Below are positions 32,215-43,498 of a DNA stretch of 64,000 nucleotides, one piece after another. The stretch covers positions 3,500,501 through 3,564,500 of the forward strand of contig NC_089442.1 in NCBI RefSeq assembly GCF_026210795.1, read 5' to 3'. How positions within the stretch are numbered: position 1 is the stretch's first letter; the number at the start of each line of letters is the position of its first letter. Below the pieces are notes generated by a model that ran no database searches, had not been told where the DNA came from, and worked only from the letters and a program-made list of their open reading frames with translations. The stretch is from Rhizophagus irregularis. Lineage: Eukaryota > Glomeromycota > Glomeromycetes > Glomerales > Glomeraceae. The position numbers and the translations under genes were made by a program.

Positions 32215-35060
32215 AAAAGTCCGTAGAAAACCTACAAAAAAAAGAAGGAAATGGTTAGTAACCTATTTTTTAAATAAAAAAGTTGAAGTTTCAAAAGAAA
32301 CTTACCTGATCTAATAAAATCCGAAGGGAAAACCTACAAAAAAAAGTAAAGAAACAATTAGTTCGTTTCTTTAATAAAAAAAATAAAGTTTTGAAAAATT
32401 CAAAACTTACCCGCCCATCTAATAAAGTCCGAAGGGGAATCTACAAAAAAAAAAGAAGAAACAATTAGTTTAATGTTTCTTCGATAAAAAAAAATCAAAG
32501 TTTCGAAATATATTCGAAACTTACCCCCCTTACCCCCAATTTGTTAATGGAAACCTACAAAAAAAAATAAAGAAAACGGTTAATCCGTTTCTTTAATAAT
32601 AATAAAAAATAAAGTTTCGAAATACATCAAAACTTACACATCTATTTCTCAATAATAGTACGAAGAAGAACCTACAAAAAAAATAAAGAAACGGTTAGTA
32701 AACTGATTCTTTAATAAAAAAAATTTTAGTTTCGAAATATTTCGAAACTTACCTAACCAAAAATTCGAAGTGGAAACCTACAAAAAAAAAGAAGAACAAT
32801 TAGTTAAAGTTTCTTCAAAAAAAAATAATTTTGAAATATAAAACTTACCCGATCTGTTCAATATAAGTTTGAAGTGGAAACTTACAAAAAAAGGAAAGAA
32901 ATGATTAGTTTTTTATTAAAAAAGTTTCAAAAAGAAAGTGAAATTTCGAAACTCACCTATCCAAAGCCCAATAACCGAAAGCCGAAATCTACAAAATAGA
33001 AAAAAGAAACAATTAAAAAAATGTTTTTTTTTAAAGTTTTGAAGTTTTACTTCAAAACTTACTTATATATCCAAAGCCCAAGAACCGAAAGTCAAACCTA
33101 CAAAATAGAAAATAAAATTAAAATAAATTTAAAAAAAAAAAATATTTTTTTTTAAAAAAAAGCTTTGAAGTTTTCACTTCGAAATTCACCCATATATCCA
33201 AAATCCATGAACCGAAATCTATAAAATAGAAAAAAGAAACAGTTAAAAAAATATTTCTTTTAAAAAGTTTTGAAGATTTTACTCTGAAACTCACCCATAT
33301 ATTCAACACCCAAGAACCGAAGGCCAAACCTACAAATAGAAGAAAAAAAATTAAAATATTTTTTTAAAAAAAAGTTTTGAAGTTTCACTTCAAAACCTAC
33401 CTATATATCCAACGTCCAAGAACTGAACGAAACCTACAAAATAGAAGAAAGATACAATTAAAAAAAAATTTTGTTTAAAAAAGTATAAAGATTTGTACTT
33501 ACGAATCTTTGGGTATTCTGTTCTTCAGAATCCCACCCGAGACACCTGAGACCTAAAAAAAAACAGAAAAAGAACGGTTAGAAACCGTTCATAATATTAA
33601 AAATAAAAAATAAAAAATCAAGATTCATAATTACTTACGAATCTTGATTTTTCATTATTCTTCGGAACTCGAAAGTCCACTGAACCTAAAAAAAATAAAA
33701 AAAAGAATGGTTATTAGTAACTGTTCATTAATAAAATTAAAAAAAATAAACAAAAAAATAAACCAAGATTCGTATATACTTACGAATCTTGGTTCTTTTC
33801 TGATTTTTGGAATTCGGAAGTCCACCGAACCTAAAAAAAAGAATGAACGGTTATTAGTAACTGTTCGTTAATATAATTAAAATAAAAACAAAATAAAAAA
33901 CCAAGATTCATATATAATATACTTACGAATATTAGTTTTTTTCGTTCTTCAGAACTCAGAAGCCTCTCCCGACACTGAACCTATAAAAAATAAAAGAAAA
34001 AAAATGGTTAATAACCGTTCATAATATTAAAAATTAAACAAAAAAAAATAACCAAGCTTCGAACTTATGAAACTTGGTTTTTTCCATTCTTCGGAAGTCA
34101 CCCCAGTGCCGAACCTAAAAAAAGTAAAAAAGAACGGTTAGTATTAACCATTCATATTTTATTAAAAAAAATAAAAAAAATCCAAAGAACTTACAAATTC
34201 TTTGGATTTCCATTCTTCAGAAGTCACCCCAGTGCCGAACCTAAAAAAAAAGTAAAAAGAACGGTTAGTATTAACTGTTTATATTTTATTAAAAAAAAAA
34301 AAATCCAAAGAACTTACGAATTCTTTGGATTTCCAATCTTCAGAAGTCCACCCGAGTGCCAAACTTAAAAAAAAGTAAAAAAGAACGGTTAGTATTAACC
34401 GTTCATATTTTATTAAAAAAAAATAAAAAAAAATCCAAAGAACTTACGAATTCTTTGGATTTCCAATCTTCGGAAGTAACCCGAAAACTGAACCTAAAAA
34501 AAAAGTAAAAAAGAACGGTTATTAGTATTAACTGTTCATATTTTATTAAAAAAAAATAAAAAAAAATTTAAAGAATTCGTACTTACGAATTCTTTGGATT
34601 TCCAATCTTCGGAAGCCCACCTGAGTGCCGAACCTAAAAAAAAAGTAAAAAAGAACGGTTAGTATTAACTGTTCATATTTTATTAAAAAAAAACAAAAAA
34701 AAATCCAAAGAATTTGTATTTACGAATCTTTGGATTTCTTGTACTTCAGAAGCCCACCCAAGCGCCGAACCTAAAAAAAAAGTAAAAAAGAACGGTTAGT
34801 ATTAGCCGTTCATATTTTATTAAAAAAAAATAAAAAAAATCCAAAGAATTCGTATTTACGAATCTTTGGATTTCTTGTACTTCGGAAGCCCACCCGAGTG
34901 CCGAACCTAAAAAAAGTAAAAAAAAACGGTTAGTATTAACCGTTCATATTTTATTAAAAAAAAATAAAAAAAAATCCAAAGAATTCGTACTTACGAATCT
35001 TTGGATTTCTGTACTTTGGAAGCCCAACCGAGTGCCGAACCTGAAAAAAAAGAAGTAAAA
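32215..35060 (-). repeat. Intron/micro-exon array D (24 units, inside CACTA-like element)
   Basis: About 24 minus-strand units of 100-145 bp. In the right half each unit reads: a hairpin GAACGGTTAATACTAACCGTTC containing the branch-site consensus TACTAAC; the tract TTTACTTTTTTTTTAG; a 47-nt block beginning GTTCGGCACTCGGGTGGGCT; and a donor GTAAGTAC in the loop of a second palindrome (CCAAAGAATTC / GAATTCTTTGG). The left half is more diverged, with acceptors TTTTTTGTAG and shorter exon-like blocks. All units point the same way, and splice-like positions are better kept than spacer sequence. Confidence 0.8.
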
Positions 35061-35084
35061 AAGAATATATTTTATTAAAAAAAA

Positions 35085-35285
35085 GGGACGAAAGGAAGTG
35101 AAAGGGGAAAGGGGAAGAGGGAAGGAAGGGAAAAGGAAAGGAAGGGAAGGAAGGGAAAGGAGAAACGAAAGGAAAGGAAAGGGGAAGTAAAAGATAAGGA
35201 TGAAGGGAGGAATAAAGGAAGGAAGGAAGGAAAGGAGAACAAAGGAAAGGAAAGGGGAAGAAGGAAAAGGGGATGGAAAGAAATA
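35085..35285. repeat. Purine-rich GGAAGG/AAAGGGG tract
   Basis: 200 bp almost purely of A and G on the plus strand (for example GGAAGGAAGGGAAAAGGAAA). It lies directly after array D inside the CACTA-like element. It can form triplex-type structures and gives a spurious Pro/Phe-rich open frame on the minus strand. Confidence 0.85.
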
Positions 35286-36134
35286 AATTAAAAAAGTTTA
35301 AAAAAGGATGCATAAGAAATCCTTTTTTAAACTTTTAATACGCGTATCATGTAACGTGTAACATTTAATTAGTAACATAATTCAATCGTAGATCATCAAA
35401 TATAGGCCAATTTGTATTAAGGCCGAATATTCAAAGTCGATCGTGTTGTTAATAAAAAAATCGACCAGTTGATTTATGCCGAATTTTTTCCGATTTTTGT
35501 AATTAACCGAATGTGTGATGAATCATGTGATCAATTTGCCAAATTATTGCCGAAAGGTCTTATTGATGAAATAAATGATTTCAACCAGTGCATATAACAA
35601 TCGGTATAAGTCAATTTTTCACCAAAAGACTGAACGAGTTTTTATTTAACAATCAGTATCAGTCAATTTGTGATTGATTTTACCGATTTTTGCCGTTGGT
35701 CAAAAAATGTGATGAATCACATGACCAATCGGCAAAAATTATGCCGAAAGCTCTTAATGGTCGAAAGTTTTGATTTCGACCAGTGTGGAAAAGCTATTGT
35801 TGATGCAGTGTTATGAATAAAGAATCAGTTAATGATGTTTTCATCAGCAAATGATTTATTAAAGCGGAAATAAATATTTATTTCAAATGATTTTGCTGTA
35901 GCTGTTAATGAATACTTGAGTGGTATCAAAACTAGAACTATATAATGCCATTTTGTTTGATCGGAAAATACTTTATATTGTATATAAATATTGAAATTTT
36001 ATTAGCATGTTGAATAATTACATCTAAATATAAAATTAATTACGTCAATACAATTTAATACGTCACAGTGCAAATTAATTACGTCAGTATAAAATCGATA
36101 TAATTATAAATTTTTATTAATAGAATTATTTGAT

Positions 36135-37804
36135 TACATTAACAAAATTATTAAGATTGATTTGCTTTGTAGAACAAAAGCGTTCTCTCAAAGCTTCTTT
36201 TTGTAATTTTTTTATAAACTTAATTTCCTCATCATTTGAACCATAATTATTTTCCTGACATTGTAAATATAAAATCACTTTATCGTAACATTCAATAACT
36301 TCATTATGAGTTATTGTTGGTAAAGGTTTCTCCTCAATTTCTTCTTTTTCTGAATTGTTAGATTGAACTGCTTTTTAAATTTCATCATCAGAAATCATTT
36401 CCATTGTTATCTCAGAATCGTCATAAAGAACAAATTCTTCAGCTATGAAAGAATCTTCAAAATCAAGTTTATTTATTAAGACTTGAATTTCTTCCAACTC
36501 CTTTAGGCATTCAAGTTCAAGTTGTATATCAGCATTGTTCTTATAAACTTCATAGTTAATATTTTCATCATCACTTGACTCACTATATTCAGGTATAATA
36601 TCTGCTTTTAGCCAACAATTTTTGATTGTATTATTCGTAACATTATCCCACGCATGTGCAATATATTTGATATATTTTTTAATGTCAATTTCACCAAGTT
36701 CAGTGCCATGTTCATTGAAATTATCAAAAGCTTTAACCCGATTACGCAAATACAACTTTCTATATTGTGCCTAAAATAAAAAAATCAACATTAAATTTAA
36801 AACAATTATAGTGAACAAATAAAGTTTACTTTTTACTTTAAAACTATTAATGATTCCTTGATCGCAGAGTTGAAGGTAAGATGTGGTATTTAAAGGAAGG
36901 TATTCAATGACAATATTCATAAGAGTTGTATTTTCAGATAAAGCATATGTTGGAGCATTGTAAACAAGTAGAAGTATGTGCCTATTTTGTGCTCTCATAT
37001 AAAAATCTAATTTTTTAAGATAATCATTCCAGATAGACACTTGCATCCAACTTTTTTTATTCCAATAATAATTGACCAGGAGGAATTTTTGTTAATATTT
37101 TTAAGCACTCTGGGATTTTCATATTTATGTATAAATAGAGAGCGCAATTTTTCAGTTCCAGTTGAATTGCAGGTAAATAAAATAGTTACATGATCCTTAA
37201 ATTGCTTAGTTCTGGTTATAGAACTATTAGATATTGTACGATTTGATTTCATTTTCCAGAAGAGACCCGTCTCATCACAATTAAAAATATTTTTTGGATC
37301 ATAAATTCATAATCTCTTAATGTTTGACGAAGTTTTTCTCTCATTGAATCAAAATCTTGAATTGGTGTACTACCTCCTTCCCCATGAATATTGTACTGCT
37401 TAAGATTATGTCTCTTTTTAAAATTATCAAGCCACCCATTTGATGCTTTGAATTTTTCTTCATTACACAATAAGGCAAAATCTAATGCCTTTGTTGTCAA
37501 AATACTTTAAGTAAAAATAAGTCCAGCTTAAAGTGCTTTATCTATTCAGATAGTAAGTGCTTCTTCAATAATAGGAAACTGAGTTTTTTTTTCATGTTTC
37601 AAATTAGCTTAATATGAATCATTATCTATTGCAAGCCATCGGTCTTTCTCTTTCAGAATATCACTCACTATTCCTTCACTAACATCATATTCTTTTGCTA
37701 AGTCCTTTTGTTTTAAAAAAGGAGTGGATATTTTCTTTAAACAAACCTCCTTTTTTTTGGGCTGATATGAGTGATTTACGCTTTCTAGGAGTTTCTTTTG
37801 GCAT
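36135..37804 (-). pseudogene. Pogo/Tigger-like transposase, decayed but near full length
   Basis: Starts at 37804 with MPKETPRKRKSLISAQKKGG. The first helix-turn-helix is partly frame-broken. A CENP-B-type HTH (KASNGWLDNFKKRHNLKQYN, about 37420) follows. The DDE_1 core has a Thr-Gly-Leu-Phe-Trp-Lys block (about 37270), TILFTCNSTGTEKLRSL (about 37170) and LLVYNAPTY (about 36970), where the usual LLxDNAP Asp reads Tyr. It continues with a GII (usually GII/GIIxxFK) segment, AWDNVTNNTIKNCWLKADII (about 36650) and a charged C-terminus ending near 36135. Several stops and at least three frameshifts are present. The right-hand terminal repeat is at 37960-38216. Confidence 0.8.
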
Positions 37805-37959
37805 ATTATTGATATTAAAGAGAAGAATAAATGAAAGTAATGATAAGTATAGTGTAAAAATCCATTTTTATATAAATAATTACCATATTTAACAAAATAG
37901 CAAGAAGTAAATTATCTTATATAGAAAATTACAAAAAATTTACCAGTATTACTAAAGAA

Positions 37960-38216
37960 TGTTCAATTAAAAACTGCAAAAATTCTTCGTTATAATAAAA
38001 AAAAAATTCGTTGTAAAAAATCCATTATACCAAATGGCATATTTATATAAGCAATTTACACACTTTACTTCATACTACGTTATATATATACAATAAATAA
38101 ATAGTAGACTTCGTTATACCAAGGTTTTTTTTATATTTAAAATTGGTACTACATTGGATGATCTGTTATATCATATTATTCGTTATATCGAGGTTCGTTG
38201 TAGAGAGAGGAGACTG
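37960..38216. repeat. Right terminal/subterminal region of the pogo-like element
   Basis: Multiple TTCGTTATA / TATAACGAA words end in TAGAGAGAGGAGACTG followed by TA at 38217-38218. Read inward, the terminus is CAGTCTCCTCTCTCTACAAC, followed by ACGAACCTCGATATAACGAA. The MITE at 59726-60111 has a closely related terminus (CAGTCAACTCTTCTTATAAC). I could not find the matching left end near 35.8-36.1 kb. Confidence 0.6.
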
Positions 38217-38309
38217 TACTGGTTAATTCTGCAGGAATAACAGCTAAATGGAAATTATGTTACTTAAATTTAGTTTTAACACTTTCCTCTTAATAACTAC
38301 GAAAAGAAT

Positions 38310-38775
38310 CATAAACTATCATGGCAGGCTTTTTTGATAAATATAATTTTGATTTGAATAACATTTTCAATATGAATGAAACCCTTGTGTAGTTTAATAT
38401 AGCAGGAAACATGACAGCTAATAATAAAGGAGATAAAACAGTATACATTTGTACTACTGGAAATGATAAAAATTATTTTACCGTAATTTTAATTTGTTCA
38501 GCAGGTATTAAATTTTATTTTTTTTATATATATTTATTCAAATCTAATAAATTTATAATTACTTATTAGATGGTACAAAATATTCACCAATTTGTATTTT
38601 CAAAGATAAACAACTTCCTAGAGGTAAAGTTATTCTAAAAGGTGTTATTTGCTGATTCCAAGATAATGGATGGATGACCTTAGATTTAATGAAAAATTAT
38701 ATAAATTTTTTGTTTAGGATTCAGATATTAGAAAATTGTGTTTTCAGCCTTATAACAAACTGTTAAAATCCATCC
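38310..38775 (+). pseudogene. Inverted DDE half of a third pogo-like transposase
   Basis: Plus-strand frames FNMNETLV (first-Asp block, with Asn for Asp), then GDKTVYICTTGNDKNYF and ILICSAG. A probable intron (38505-38571) follows, and then DGTKYSPICIFKDKQLPRG and NGWMTLDLMKNYI. This is the middle of a DDE_1 transposase. Its own N-terminal half lies next to it on the opposite strand (38780-39250), so part of the gene has been inverted. Confidence 0.7.
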
Positions 38776-38779
38776 AGTT

Positions 38780-39250
38780 TTTGTTCTATATCTTTAGGCA
38801 GTTTTTGTGAAATTTTAGTTCTCCTTTTTAATGACAAATCAAATCATTTCATAAAAGAATTAATCCAAAACAGATTCTCTTGAAATTTATACTCTCCTAC
38901 TTGATATAATATTTGAATCGCAAATTCTTTGAGAATTTTACACATTTGTAATCTCATTGAAATATAATTAATAGCAAACTTTTTTTTTCTTTGTTTAACT
39001 ATTCAGTTATACAAAACCTTTTCTGCTTCAAGATAAAAGGTTTTTTTTCCTGGAGTTCTAGCACGTTTCTTTTTTTTGTTTTCTTCTAACTACTACTTTG
39101 TTTTATCCATTTTCCTACTATCAGAGCATCTAAATTAAAATGCTTTGCTGCAGCATTTCTTTCATTTTTTTGAGCATACTTAACTACTACTAATTTTTCT
39201 TCAAATGAATATGATGTATGCTGTTTTACACCTACTTTTTTCTATGTCAT
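38780..39250 (-). pseudogene. N-terminal half of the third pogo-like transposase
   Basis: Minus-strand frame YSFEEKLVVVKYAQKNERNA, then AAKHFNLDALIVGKWIKQ, typical of the first HTH of Tigger-type transposases. It continues with a CENP-B-like part (LKRRTKISQKLPKDIEQKL) up to 38780. Stops are scattered. The expected continuation (DDE core) begins on the plus strand at 38310 and runs towards this end. Confidence 0.65.
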
Positions 39251-39279
39251 TTCAATAAAAAATAGTTTAAATCTTTAAC

Positions 39280-40535
39280 ATAAAATGCGTAAAAAATTTT
39301 TTTTAAAAAAATAAGTGTAATGTGTATAATACTGATCAAAAAAATCCAAATTTTTCAATCACGTGATTGTAAAAAAGTGATGCTTAAATTCGAGATTTTA
39401 TGGTAATGGTTTAATTTGTAATTTAATAAAATCCTGAATTCTATTAATATTGAATTATATATTAAGAAAAGAAAGTGGTCATCAGAATAGAAGTAATGAT
39501 GATATTTGTAATAAGATTAAAAAATAAGAAAATCAAATCAAATCTAATAGGAGTTAAATTGGAATTTGTAAAATTGGCAATTATATTTGTAATTAAAATA
39601 TATTTATTGTGATTAGGGCAATGACATATATTAGCTAATATTTTAGGGGGTAGGGGAGTAAAAGAAAATCTTAGGTTACACATAATATAAACCATGTGAA
39701 ATGGTTGTTATTGGTCATAAAATCTTACCTGGAGGTGGGAAGTAACTAATATATGTCACTACTCTTACTATATTAATTTTAGCAATTTAAAAAATTGAAT
39801 TATATTTAGATATGTACTTTTAAATTTGATTTATAATATTGGTTAAATATTCTAATTTTTGAAAAATAAAATAGATCTATATATTACATTTTTGATATAT
39901 TAAAACAGGTATTTTATATAGAGATATGCATGCTGAAAGTGATTTCTTAGTTAATGCTATATGGTAGCTATAGTATTATTAAAATAATAAAATTCTTTAG
40001 TAATAGAATCTATGTTGGTTTAAAATAAGGTGATTAAAGTTGAGTTATTTATAAAAATCAAATTATTGATTTGATAATTAATTATTTGATTTTTAAGACA
40101 TGTGATTTTTTATTATACCATAATCTTCATTATCAGTATTATATGTGCAAACAGGTAAAATGAATATTAGTATATCAGGTAGCTGTATAAAATATAGGTC
40201 AAGTATAGAATCCTTAAGAATAGTGAGTAGTAAGTCAATATAAATAATTCAGAGTAAATAAAAAGTAAAATGATTTTCCCTTAATTAATTTCAATACAAA
40301 TCCTATAATATTTATTATATATTGATATATTATAAATTTTTTTGTCATTTTATTTTAAAGGATATTACAAATAAACATGCTGGTAATAGGATATTACAAA
40401 TATATTATTATTCTTAATAAAAATTATATATATAAATTTTAAGAAAATATTTATTTAATAATATTTAAATATATAGATTTATTTAAATATATAGATTTTA
40501 TAATAAAATTTAAAGATTAATATTAAAATTAGGAT
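39280..40535. other. AT-rich gap
   Basis: No gene is seen. One inverted pair TGACATATATTAG (39625) and CTAATATATGTCA (39747) brackets a GGGGGTAGGGG patch. This may be a decayed small element. The rest is simple A/T-rich DNA. Confidence 0.35.
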
Positions 40536-40715
40536 TAAAGTTGCTTGTCTAAATTCCTTCAAAATCCTATAATTAATTTTACCAAAATTAGTTTTGGTAG
40601 AACTTTTCCAGTCTTGCTATTACTAATTAGTTTTTAACAGTTTTAGCATTCAATTAGTTTTACCAAGTTTTACTTTTTAACTTGTCAAACCCCTTTAATT
40701 TCTCTAGTAACTTTA
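40536..40715 (-). mobile_element. TAAGGTTGCTTG MITE, degraded copy 3
   Basis: Shorter and more diverged relative of 30326-30568. It keeps TTGCTTGTCTAAATTCCTTC, AAAATCCTATAATTAATTTT and the terminal AACTTTA. No clean target duplication is left. Confidence 0.6.
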
Positions 40716-41951
40716 GAATTAAAGTTAGAACTATGTTTAATGGATTAGTCACTATATAATAATGAATAGCAGAATCCAATTTAAATCTAATTTAAATTAT
40801 TTAATATATATTTATGGTTAATAACAGTCAATAAATTAGAAGTTACTTATTATAAATTAAACATAAGATTTTAGTTGTTCAATTTTAAGCAGTCTTAAAT
40901 GATTTAAATATGTTATAGTAAAAAGTAATTCATAATAAAGATAATAAAGATAATAACTGATAAAGAAATTTCATCTGACTGAAAGGAATCATACTATAAC
41001 ATCTATCTGATGGCTGATGCAAATAAGTTACAGTAGGTGGTATAGGATAGTACTTGCCTACTTTATAGTAAGAAATGTATTTTATTGCCATAAATGCAGT
41101 TTATCTAAGACTATTATTTTGGTATTGAGTAAAGTATAGCAATAGTTACCATTCATTTTAGATATAAAATAAAAAGCATTTGTGTAAATATGTACTGGAA
41201 ATAAGTACTGTGATATTAGTTTAACGAATATATAGTGCTAAAGGTAAATCTAGATACGGAATTTCTATTTCGCAGGAGTATTACTTCACCATTATAGTTT
41301 ATGAATATATTTCAACCATTTTGATGTTATACATCCTACCCTTGATTCGCGAATATCCCCATACTTCTAAATATCCCATTTGTAGATATTTTCGCCAGTC
41401 CTCCAATATTTCTTCCCATGGCCTCTATGAACATCTGATGTCTTATTGTTTGCCTTGTCATAATGTTCTTGATTGGGCGATATTCTTCTTATTGATATTT
41501 CTGGATTTTCTTAAAAAATCACCATAGTTTGAATGGTAAGATCTTGAAGAATCATAATGTAAGCTTCCAAAGCGATTCCGCTGGTTCTCCTGATCTAAGA
41601 CGGCAAGAACGTGGTGACGACTTGTTTTAAAGGATTAGCTGACGTACATTTTCGGGTTTGAGGATTTTTATAAACTATTTGAATCATTCCTTTCGTATGA
41701 TGACTGACATTGATGTTAGAAGGCGTTTTAAGCGATTGATGTCAGTAAGACGCGTATCATATACATAAGGTGATTACTAACCAATCATAATTACACTGAT
41801 CAAAATGATCGTCAACCAATTAAAAAACTTTCTCTTGCTCTCGGTAGTACAACGATCAAAAAATTTTTTTATCTACAATTTTCAGTTCCATTTTCTTGAT
41901 TAAGACCCTTCCGAAAAAATAACGCGGGACCATTCTTTTAAAGTGCACAGT
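40716..41951. other. Upstream region of TOM40
   Basis: AT-rich until about 41270, then noticeably less so. On the minus strand 41480-41330 reads as a short protein-like frame (TIRHQMFIEAMGRNIGGLAK), so an exon of a divergent gene is possible but unsupported by any recognised family. The 41830-41951 stretch is the likely TOM40 promoter and leader, with a pyrimidine-rich GTTCCATTTTCTTG and no clear TATA box. Confidence 0.3.
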
Positions 41952-43498
41952 ATGGCCGGCTTGGGTGAAAAAGTTTCGACGACAACAACAGCACCTATGA
42001 TCACACCGTGGAGCTTGAGTTCTATCTTTAATGGGATATCAGAATATAGAAAGAAACTTAACTTGCCCAATCCAGGCACTTTCGAAGGTCTCCATAAAGA
42101 GGTTAAAGGTATGAAATAAATGTGTCCTTTTGTACAGAAGAAAGTTATTTAATCGATCATAAACTAGCTGTCACGAACATCTTAAGACCGCGTTCTTTGA
42201 ATTAGAGAATACGCGTATCCGTTAACCACAAATATTTTTTTATTTTTCTTATTTACAGCCACTTTTTTGACGAACCACTTGTTTGATGGAGGTAGGGCTG
42301 ACCTTACAAAGGTTCTATCACAACATCTTCAGGTGACTCATTCATTCTCAATGGGTTCAACAATATCCCCTCCAATGTACAATTTCGGAGCCGCTTTTAT
42401 TGGTATAAATGTAAGTTCAAAATTACTGAACTTTGTGCCGTTTTTTTTTATATGAGCCTTATTCTTATTGTAATTATAATATTATTAGTCTTTTCTTCAT
42501 GGCACCATTGATACAGAAGGAAACTTAACAGCACGCATGAATTATGCATGGAATGCAAATAATGTGACTAAACTTCAGGCTCATGTGAGTTCTTACCAAA
42601 CATCATTCACTTCTTTTTATTTAATATTATTAAAGAGAATTAAATTTATTTAATTGCCTATAAATTTCTTCATATTGATCATATTGCTTATCAAGATATC
42701 ACCATCACCAGGGCATTCGATGCTTCAATTAGAACAAGATTATCAAGGAACAGATTATTCTATAAATTGTAAAACTATTAATCCTTCGCCGGTTGAAAAT
42801 ACTGGAATATTCATTCTCAGTTATTTTCAATCTGTAACACAAAAAATAGCATTGGGAGTTGAAAATGTATATCAGAAGCCAACCCCTGATATTGAAGAAA
42901 CTACCAGATCTTTGGTAGCAAAATATACCGGAACAGATTGCATTGCAACCTTACAATGGCAGGAAATCGGTGCTTTACAGGCATCATACTATCAAAAAAT
43001 CAGCGAAAAAGTAGATTTTGGAACAGAATTACAAATACTTGTCGCATCAGGTCGAAGAGAGGCAGTTTGCACAGTAGTATGTAGCTGATCTGGTGTTAGT
43101 CTCACTTTGTCAAGAAGCCAACCAAGCCGATGCTAATTGTTCGAATTATTTTCAAGGGTGGTAAATTCGATTTTCGAGCCGCTACTTTTAGAGGACAGGT
43201 AAATAAATCATGTAAATATTACTTAATTTTACGTATAATAATTGACTCTATATTTTGCTTTGATCATGTATCGTAATAGATTGACACAACAGGACGCATC
43301 TCATCCGTTATAGAACAAAAAATTGCTCCGGGATTCAGCTTTATTATCACTGGTGACATCGAACATATGAAGGTAAGTGTTTATTAATTTTTCAAACATA
43401 ATGTTATTTGGTTATGATTAACGAATTCTTTTGAATAATATCATAATTTCTGCCAGAGCACAGCAAGATTTGGAGTGGGAATTCAGTTGGAAGCATAG
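41952..43498 (+). CDS. TOM40: Mitochondrial outer-membrane import channel TOM40
   Basis: Forms the beta-barrel pore of the TOM complex, through which nuclear-encoded precursors enter mitochondria. Seven exons fit by phase: 41952-42108, 42259-42410, 42489-42584, 42696-43076, 43157-43198, 43280-43372 and 43457-43498. They give 320 residues, slightly shorter than the usual 320-390. Landmarks are PWSLSSIFNGISEYRKKLNL at the N-terminus, HLFDGGRADLTKVLSQHLQV, FLHGTIDTEGNL, the long exon 4 (PGHSMLQLEQDYQG, GRREAVCTV) and the C-terminal GGKFDFRAATFRGQ and FGVGIQLEA, which is a beta-signal-like end. The start ATG lies in the first exon with stops upstream. Neighbours are unrelated housekeeping genes. 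I see no defects. Confidence 0.93.

Larger units (their letters stand above)
31836..35785. mobile_element. CACTA-like element, 3.95 kb, non-autonomous
   Basis: The ends are CACTGGTCAGAATAG and, complemented, CACTGGTCGAAATCA. A 3-bp duplication TGG lies at 31833-31835 and 35786-35788. A CACTG terminus with a 3-bp duplication fits the CACTA/EnSpm superfamily. Subterminal 250-400 bp on both sides have many TCGGCAA / GACCAGTGAAA-like words. An extra end-like AACCAGTG lies at about 35593. No transposase is found; most of the interior is array D plus a purine tract. Confidence 0.7.

Noticed and set aside
34954-35313. Pro/Phe/Ser-rich minus-strand open frame of 119 codons
   Set aside because: It is the complement of the purine tract and carries no start context or family likeness.
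41321-41527. Plus-strand frame of 68 codons upstream of TOM40
   Set aside because: It has no family likeness, and the opposite strand looks more protein-like there, though neither is convincing.
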